A stretch of DNA of 55,608 nt from Clostridiales bacterium. Its GTDB lineage: Bacteria > Bacillota > Clostridia > Christensenellales > Pumilibacteraceae. Location of the stretch: assembly GCA_015055625.1 (NCBI GenBank), contig SVHU01000017.1:1-55608 (forward strand), written 5' to 3'. Positions 51,204 to 55,608 of the stretch are shown piece by piece. The position numbers and the translations under genes were made by a program. Below the pieces are notes generated by a model that saw only the letters and a program-made list of their open reading frames with translations, was not told the origin of the DNA and did no database searches. Every line of letters starts with the position of its first letter. Position 1 is the stretch's first letter.

Positions 51204-52118
51204 TTATTCCTCAAAAATACCATAAGAAAAGAGCATGTATTTTGCAATGTCATACATCAAACTTTCCATTTTACGTTGCATAAATAATTGTGGAGCGAAT
51301 AGTCTATTATTTTTTTCGAAGCTTCTTCTTGCGTGTGGCCAACCTTTTTGAGAAATGAACGTAGAATCACTTTCTAAAGTAAAATATCCCTTAAACTTAA
51401 CGTCAATAAGCGCGTTTATAACTTCGTCGTGGTTAAGTGTTCCTAAGAAAGGCATAACGTGTTCGTCGCAGTTAGCGTGATTGTCATTGTAGTGGATTGC
51501 GTATAAATGTTCGCCAAGATCCATAATTTGTTGGTATTGACTTCCCTCGCAGTTAGCGTGCCCGGTGTCCCAACAAGCGTGGAATTGTGGGTGGTTCATA
51601 TATTCGATAAACTCAACCATTTCTTTACCTGTGTTTACAAAGTACATATCCCCCATATTCTTTTTGGTACTGTTTTCAATAAGCACGTTTACACCGCACC
51701 TTTCCATGGTAGGAATAAGCTTTTCAAAAAACGCTTTGTTTAGCTCAAACCATTCTTTTTTACTAATGCCTGCTCTACAACCGTTGTGAACAACCGTGTT
51801 CTTAATTCCTAGAATTTGACAAATTTCGATAGAACGTATAGTCGCTTTGAGTAAAAAGTCAACGTGTTCGCTATCATCAGAGAGTGGATTTCCGCCCTGA
51901 GAATGAGCCTGAACAAACTTCATACCCAAAGAAGTAGCAAAATCTTTAAGAGAATAGACTTCTTTCTCCCAATCATCTTTCATGTATATACAATCGGGTG
52001 TAAAGCGGTACATATTAAGGTCTATATATCTAAAACCTGCGTTATAAAGCTCTTGTATTCGCTCTTTGTCTGTTTTTACATAGAGTGCAAAATCACCTGT
52101 TGTCGTTGCAATTTTCAC
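51204..52118 (-). CDS. Sugar phosphate isomerase/epimerase-like TIM barrel (AP endonuclease 2 superfamily)
   Basis: The 304-residue protein matches xylose-isomerase-like barrels: NTVVHNGCR, a metal Glu in NVLIENSTK, HACWDTGHAN, AIHYNDNH and FTLESD supply the usual metal-binding Glu, Asp, His, His and Glu pattern. Members isomerise or epimerise sugars or keto sugars, or break down inositols. The substrate is unknown. The start is GTG at 52118, eight bases after GGAGAG. It is cytoplasmic and transcribed alone from a consensus promoter. Confidence 0.88.
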   Translation of the reverse strand: MKIATTTGDFALYVKTDKERIQELYNAGFRYIDLNMYRFTPDCIYMKDDWEKEVYSLKDFATSLGMKFVQAHSQGGNPLSDDSEHVDFLLKATIRSIEICQILGIKNTVVHNGCRAGISKKEWFELNKAFFEKLIPTMERCGVNVLIENSTKKNMGDMYFVNTGKEMVEFIEYMNHPQFHACWDTGHANCEGSQYQQIMDLGEHLYAIHYNDNHANCDEHVMPFLGTLNHDEVINALIDVKFKGYFTLESDSTFISQKGWPHARRSFEKNNRLFAPQLFMQRKMESLMYDIAKYMLFSYGIFEE

Positions 52119-52158
52119 CTTTTTCTCTCCTGTTTATATGAATTATATGGTTAACTAA

Positions 52159-52187
52159 AGTATAACACTAGCGTTTTCGATTGTCAA
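52159..52187 (-). promoter_or_regulatory. Consensus promoter of the TIM-barrel gene (minus strand)
   Basis: On the minus strand TTGACA (52182-52187) and TATACT (52159-52164) are spaced by 17 bp. Confidence 0.85.
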
Positions 52188-52198
52188 CTAACGCAGAC

Positions 52199-52450
52199 GT
52201 CATTGCGAGCAAAATCGTGGCAATCTCAGTGCAACGTATACGTTGAATTCAGAATGTTGCGCTTTAACAAAAAAACAATTAACAACTGTCAGTTCTTCAT
52301 GTGGACAGTGGGACTGCCCACCATCTCGACCAAGCGAAGCGCGTGGAGAGATCTTAGATAAAAGAGATACATTCCGACTACGCAACAAAGTTGCTTTGCT
52401 CAGTATGACGAAATGGTGTATTATAAGTGATTTCTTAGGTTCGCAATGAT
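52199..52450. repeat. Dispersed repeat cluster in the intergenic region
   Basis: It begins with CATTGCGAGC...GTGGCAATCTC (52201-52228), a copy of the element at 17546-17582. Then come AACGTATACGTT, a hairpin GTGGG-ACTG-CCCAC (about 52306-52319), and a piece with CGACCAAGCGAAGCGCG, GGAGAGATCTTAGATAAAAG and GCTCAGTATGACG. A short open frame here has no ribosome site and is not listed as a gene. Confidence 0.65.
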
Positions 52451-52561
52451 AGAATATTGAAAGAATAACCACAAAGAAGCGTAAGAGTGGTAATAATGAT
52501 AAATAATATTATATATAGCTTATAAATAATGTATAAAACCGCACTTTATACCGTATATTCC

Positions 52562-52667
52562 GCATAAAATGGCGTTTATGCAGTATTTTATGCAAGTATA
52601 TGGTGGTTTATGCATAAAACTTTAAAAATATAAAAAAATTTCAAAATATTTTGAATAAATATGCAAA
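52562..52667 (+). promoter_or_regulatory. Candidate ARG-box-like operators upstream of the amino-acid importer
   Basis: TTTGAATAAATATGCAAA (52650-52667), directly before the -35, matches the 18-base bacterial ARG-box consensus in 17 positions. Upstream are GCATAAA-N6-TTTATGC (52562-52581), TTTATGCA (52587-52594) and the palindrome TTTATGCATAAA (52607-52618). Spacing is about two turns of DNA. An ArgR/AhrC-type repressor is the best guess, not seen in this window. Confidence 0.55.
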
Positions 52668-52672
52668 AATGG

Positions 52673-52701
52673 TTGACATAATTATTTTTGTGTACTATAA
52701 T
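52673..52701 (+). promoter_or_regulatory. Consensus promoter of the amino-acid importer operon
   Basis: TTGACA (52673-52678) and TATAAT (52696-52701) are spaced by 17 bp. Confidence 0.9.
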
Positions 52702-52759
52702 AAGTCCACACCTTAAAAAGGTTAGAAAAGAAATATTATATTTTTAGGAGAAGAAAACT

Positions 52760-53620
52760 ATGAAAAAGATTATGACATTTGTGCTTGCTATGGTTCTTTC
52801 CGTAGTTGCCGTATTCGCATTTACCGGATGTGGCGAAGCTAAGAAGAAACTCGTAGTATACACCGAAATTGAACTTACGGCAGAAACTTATGCGTTTGCT
52901 ATTAACAAGAGCAACACTGAGCTTAAAGAGGACGTAAATGCAATTCTTGCAGACCTTAAAGAGAATGGAGAGCTTGACGAGATTATTAACTCTTTCTTTG
53001 ACGGAAACGCTGAGTTTACTTACACCAATCCCTCAGCTCCCACTGCTTCTAACAGAGCAAACTACTTTGTTGTAGGTACCAACGCTTACTTCCCTCCATT
53101 TGAGCATTACGAAGGCAACAAGCTTTCTGGTATTGATATGCAAATCGCATCCATTATTGCAACCGAGCTTGGCAAGACTCTTTACATCAAGGATATGGAA
53201 TTTGATTCTCTAGTTCCCGCTGTTGAAATTGGCGAAGTAGATATCGCAATGGCTGGTATGACTGTAAACGAAGAGCGTCTTAAGGTTGTTGACTTTACCG
53301 ACGGATATTATACTTCCGCTCAGGTTATCACTGTTGTAGAAGGCGACGATACTTTTGCAGACTGTAAAACGGCTGAAGATGTAGAAAATATTCTTAAATC
53401 CAAAGGCTCTAATTATAAAATCGGAACTCAGAACGGTACTACCGGTTATATGTATTCCGCAGGCGACGAAGGATTTGGTTATGACGGATTTAAGAACCTT
53501 ACCACTAAGGGCTATACCACTGGCGCTCTTGCAATGCAGGATCTTAGAAACGGCAAGCTTAACGCTGTTATTCTTGACAAACAGCCTTCTATCATGATTA
53601 CAAAATCGATGAATAAATAA
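52760..53620 (+). CDS. Amino-acid-binding lipoprotein, SBP_bac_3 type, apparently circularly permuted
   Basis: The 286-residue protein has a lipoprotein signal (AFTGC, lipid on Cys 24). Residues about 31-82 (ELTAETYAFAINKSNTELKE followed by a helix and LDEIINSFF) look like the part that normally ends SBP_bac_3 proteins. A linker (83-101, TNPSAPTASNRAN-like) leads to the usual beginning, YFVVGTNAYFPPFE, followed by the expected GIDMQIASIIA, DIAMAGMTVNEERLKVVDFT and IGTQNGTTG. The protein then stops just after LNAVILDKQPSIMITKSMNK, where the removed segment would normally follow. AGGAG precedes the ATG. The partner permease and ATPase follow, so the importer is likely functional, for a polar amino acid such as arginine or lysine. 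Confidence 0.88.
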   Translation: MKKIMTFVLAMVLSVVAVFAFTGCGEAKKKLVVYTEIELTAETYAFAINKSNTELKEDVNAILADLKENGELDEIINSFFDGNAEFTYTNPSAPTASNRANYFVVGTNAYFPPFEHYEGNKLSGIDMQIASIIATELGKTLYIKDMEFDSLVPAVEIGEVDIAMAGMTVNEERLKVVDFTDGYYTSAQVITVVEGDDTFADCKTAEDVENILKSKGSNYKIGTQNGTTGYMYSAGDEGFGYDGFKNLTTKGYTTGALAMQDLRNGKLNAVILDKQPSIMITKSMNK

Positions 53621-53631
53621 TCGAATTAAGT

Positions 53632-54327
53632 ATGTCTGAAATAGATATTTTTATTGAATATTTTTTCGAGGACGAAGGTTATAAAAACTTCCTCGATGGC
53701 TTAACGAACACCGCAATTATTGCGGTGTCCGGTTTGCTTATAGGCATTTTGTTGGGAAGCATTCTTGCGATAGTAAAAATCATTCCCAGTAAAAATCCTA
53801 TTGTGGTTATTTGTCAAAAATTATGCGACGTGTACATAGCGCTTTTCCGTGGAACTCCCATGGTAGTACAGTTGCTTTTAATGCATTTCGCGCTTTTCCC
53901 AATGTTGGGACTAAACATCGAAAGCGTTGCCGAGGCTTGTTTGATATTCGGTCTTAACTCGGCTGCATACATATCCGAGATTATGAGAGGCGGTATAAAC
54001 GCCGTTGATAAGGGTCAGATGGAAGCAGGACGTTCTATGGGTTTTGGTTACACACAAACCATGATACGTATCATTCTTCCTCAGGCAATCAAGAACATTC
54101 TTCCCACCCTTGGAAACGAATTTATCGCACTTATTAAGGAAACCTCGGTTGTAAACTTTATTGCGGTAATGGATATTACTAAGTCGTTCCAGGCTGTTGC
54201 TGCATCTACATACGAGTATTTTGTACCGTACATTGTGCTTGCAATTGTGTACCTTGTTTTGGTACTTATGATTACGTGGCTCGTTCATTTCATGGAGAGG
54301 AGGTTGAGTAAAAGTGATAGAAAATAA
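53632..54327 (+). CDS. Amino-acid ABC transporter permease, HisM/GlnP type
   Basis: The 231-residue protein has five predicted helices and the EAA loop that contacts the ATPase ([20 protein letters not shown] followed by LPQA). [13 protein letters not shown] is the typical GTPxxxQ motif. It follows the binding protein by 11 bases without a clear ribosome site and overlaps the ATPase gene by 14 bases. As it is the only permease, it probably forms a homodimer. Confidence 0.95.
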   Translation: MSEIDIFIEYFFEDEGYKNFLDGLTNTAIIAVSGLLIGILLGSILAIVKIIPSKNPIVVICQKLCDVYIALFRGTPMVVQLLLMHFALFPMLGLNIESVAEACLIFGLNSAAYISEIMRGGINAVDKGQMEAGRSMGFGYTQTMIRIILPQAIKNILPTLGNEFIALIKETSVVNFIAVMDITKSFQAVAASTYEYFVPYIVLAIVYLVLVLMITWLVHFMERRLSKSDRK

Positions 54328-55438
54328 TCAAGCTCCCCTTATAAGAGTAAAAGAGCTAAAAAAAGATTTTGGTGAAAATAAGGTTTTGCGTGGCGTTAAT
54401 ATCGATATTAACAAGGGCGACGTTGTTGCTGTTATCGGACCTTCGGGTTGTGGTAAGTCGACGTTCTTGCGCTGTTTAAATCTTTTAGAAGAGCCTACAA
54501 GCGGAGAGATTGTTTTTAATAACAACGTAATTTTCCGCGATCATAAAACGGCTACTAAAAACAAGATCAAGCAAGTAAAAAAGCAAATGCGAGAAGCTAA
54601 GCACAAAGGCGAAAACGTAGAAGAGTACAAGGAAAAACTAATAATGCTCAACGACGTTTTAGAGGCGGAAAACTGGGAATTTCTTCGCACGCTCAGACTT
54701 GTGGATAATGACGAAATGGAAAAGCCACAAGGCGATGTAAACGCTATTTTCAAAAAGTATCAGGCAGAAACAAAAGTAAAGATAAAGGAAACGAAAAAGC
54801 AAATACGTATTGCCGAAAGCAAGGGCGAAGATATTACGCCTTATAAAGAGCAAATCGAAAAGCTTAAAAGTGATTACGTATTGCAAAAATCCGAAGAAAG
54901 AGGTATCGCTAGAGCAAGTAAGAAAAATATAAACAAACACCGTCAAAAAATTGGAATGGTTTTCCAACAGTTTAACCTTTTCCCACACATGACGATTTTG
55001 AAAAATATTACGCTTGCGCCTACAAAACTTAAAAAGATGCCCAAGGCTCAGGCAAAAGCGCTTGCTTTGGATCTTTTGGATAAGGTTGGATTAAAGGATA
55101 GAGCAAACGACTATCCGTCCGCGCTTTCGGGTGGACAAAAACAGCGTGTAGCAATCGTTCGTTCGCTTGCTATGGAACCTGACGTAATTCTTTTCGACGA
55201 GCCTACTTCCGCTCTAGATCCAGAAATGGTCGGTGAAGTTTTGAACGTAATGACAGAGCTTGCTAAGTCTGGTATGACAATGGTCGTTGTAACTCACGAA
55301 ATGGGCTTTGCTAGAGAGGTTGCAAACCGCGTTATCTTTATTGACGAGGGTGTTATTAAGGAAGAGAATAATCCCAAAGATTTCTTTGAGTATCCTCAAA
55401 ATCCGCGCCTTGTGGATTTTTTGTCCAAAGTGCTTTAA
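54314..55438 (+). CDS. Amino-acid ABC transporter ATP-binding protein with a duplicated helical insert
   Basis: The 374-residue ATPase is about 130 residues longer than GlnQ/HisP proteins, which are near 240. Core motifs are intact: Walker [10 protein letters not shown] (42-50), Q-loop [11 protein letters not shown], signature [16 protein letters not shown], Walker [14 protein letters not shown] and switch His in VVTHEMG. The extra part (about 74-206) splits the region between Walker A and the Q-loop and holds two similar charged helical modules (83-115 and 153-188, each with KKQxRxAxxKGE and YKEKL/YKEQI). The start is GTG at 54314, ten bases after AGGAGG, and overlaps the permease stop. A terminator follows. 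Confidence 0.93.
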   Translation: MIENNQAPLIRVKELKKDFGENKVLRGVNIDINKGDVVAVIGPSGCGKSTFLRCLNLLEEPTSGEIVFNNNVIFRDHKTATKNKIKQVKKQMREAKHKGENVEEYKEKLIMLNDVLEAENWEFLRTLRLVDNDEMEKPQGDVNAIFKKYQAETKVKIKETKKQIRIAESKGEDITPYKEQIEKLKSDYVLQKSEERGIARASKKNINKHRQKIGMVFQQFNLFPHMTILKNITLAPTKLKKMPKAQAKALALDLLDKVGLKDRANDYPSALSGGQKQRVAIVRSLAMEPDVILFDEPTSALDPEMVGEVLNVMTELAKSGMTMVVVTHEMGFAREVANRVIFIDEGVIKEENNPKDFFEYPQNPRLVDFLSKVL

Positions 55439-55445
55439 TGTGTAT

Positions 55446-55480
55446 AAAAATCCGTTCTGTTTTTCAGAGCGGATTTTTTT
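55446..55480 (+). terminator. Terminator of the amino-acid importer operon
   Basis: AAAAATCCGTTCTG pairs with CAGAGCGGATTTTT around TTTTT, followed by T residues. Confidence 0.9.
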
Positions 55481-55494
55481 GTAAGAAACAAAAC

Positions 55495-55608
55495 CCACCG
55501 GCTATGCCGGTGGTTAAATTTAAAGGCTTTAGCGGCAGTATTAATTAGTGTAAAAAAAAACTCCGATGTGCTAAACTGAATGTGCAGGCTACCAACCGCA
55601 CACAAGAA
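55495..55608 (+). mobile_element. Possible end of an IS200/IS605-type element, cut by the window
   Basis: A perfect hairpin CCACCGGC-TAT-GCCGGTGG (55495-55513) with flanking AA and TT resembles the subterminal hairpins of IS200/IS605 elements. A second stem TGTGC/GCACA follows in the last 30 bases, and a run of A then ACTCC precedes it, which would pair with a GGAGT outside the window. No transposase is visible, so this is a tentative call. Confidence 0.4.

Noticed and set aside
52243..52449. A 68-residue open frame in the dispersed repeat cluster
   Set aside because: It has no ribosome site, is composed of repeat elements shared with other intergenic regions, and reads through hairpins. It is noncoding.

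Overview
The window looks like a chromosomal segment of a low-GC, Gram-positive-type anaerobe, most likely an uncultured gut-associated member of the Clostridia. The reasons are strong AGGAG-type ribosome sites, TTGACA/TATAAT promoters at 16-18 bp spacing, an rpmH-rnpA-yidD-yidC-jag cluster, a DUF896 protein, a BspA-like leucine-rich lipoprotein and many intracellular glycosidases. I cannot assign a family or genus from the sequence alone.

Layout. 1-6.3 kb: the end of a type I restriction-modification operon (hsdM tail, hsdS, an unrecognised 476-residue gene, hsdR). 6.4-15 kb: carbohydrate genes without export signals (GH5; a GH27 alpha-galactosidase with a tiny zinc protein on the minus strand; a divergent AraC regulator with a GH35 beta-galactosidase), a CrtI-like flavoprotein and an ABC exporter pair. 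15-17.7 kb: an ABC-F protein flanked by two different tandem-repeat blocks and palindromic dispersed repeats. 17.7-26 kb: housekeeping genes (leuS, an EamA transporter, cyclophilin, DUF896, a NahK-like kinase, a PHP phosphoesterase, dnaN). 25.9-27.2 kb: an unusual tRNA-Thr locus. Four tandem 95-bp tRNA-like units precede the genuine tRNA, and copies of its 3' half plus terminator follow it. A PD-(D/E)XK nuclease-like gene lies beside this. 28.7-46.7 kb: a metallophosphoesterase lipoprotein, membrane proteins, a pectate-lyase-fold protein, a GH2 enzyme, the leucine-rich lipoprotein, a divergent SHMT-like PLP enzyme, a tandem pair of small membrane paralogs, another EamA transporter and a MacB-like ABC protein. 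46.9-51.1 kb: ttcA, then rpmH-rnpA-yidD-yidC-jag. 51.2-55.4 kb: a sugar isomerase-like TIM barrel and an amino-acid ABC importer. The window closes on a hairpin that resembles an IS200/IS605-type end.

How the parts work together. The glycosidases (GH5, GH27, GH35, GH2) and the beta-helix protein all lack signal peptides, so they probably finish imported plant or host oligosaccharides in the cytoplasm. The AraC gene sits with the galactosidases, and a repeated AACATTTT motif lies between the two divergent units. The rpmH cluster joins ribosome and RNase P synthesis to membrane-protein insertion. The amino-acid importer has a promoter preceded by an ARG-box-like site and several TTTATGCA palindromes, suggesting control by an ArgR-type repressor.

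The most unusual items are: (1) the tRNA-Thr array, where a hairpin before each tRNA-like unit changes by compensatory substitutions; (2) a solute-binding lipoprotein that looks circularly permuted, with the usual C-terminal segment at its N-terminus; (3) its partner ATPase, which carries an insert of about 130 residues made of a duplicated charged helical module; (4) a YidC of about twice the usual Gram-positive length with a CxCxCxCxC stretch in an extracytoplasmic loop; and (5) an SHMT-like enzyme that lacks the residues used for folate-dependent chemistry.
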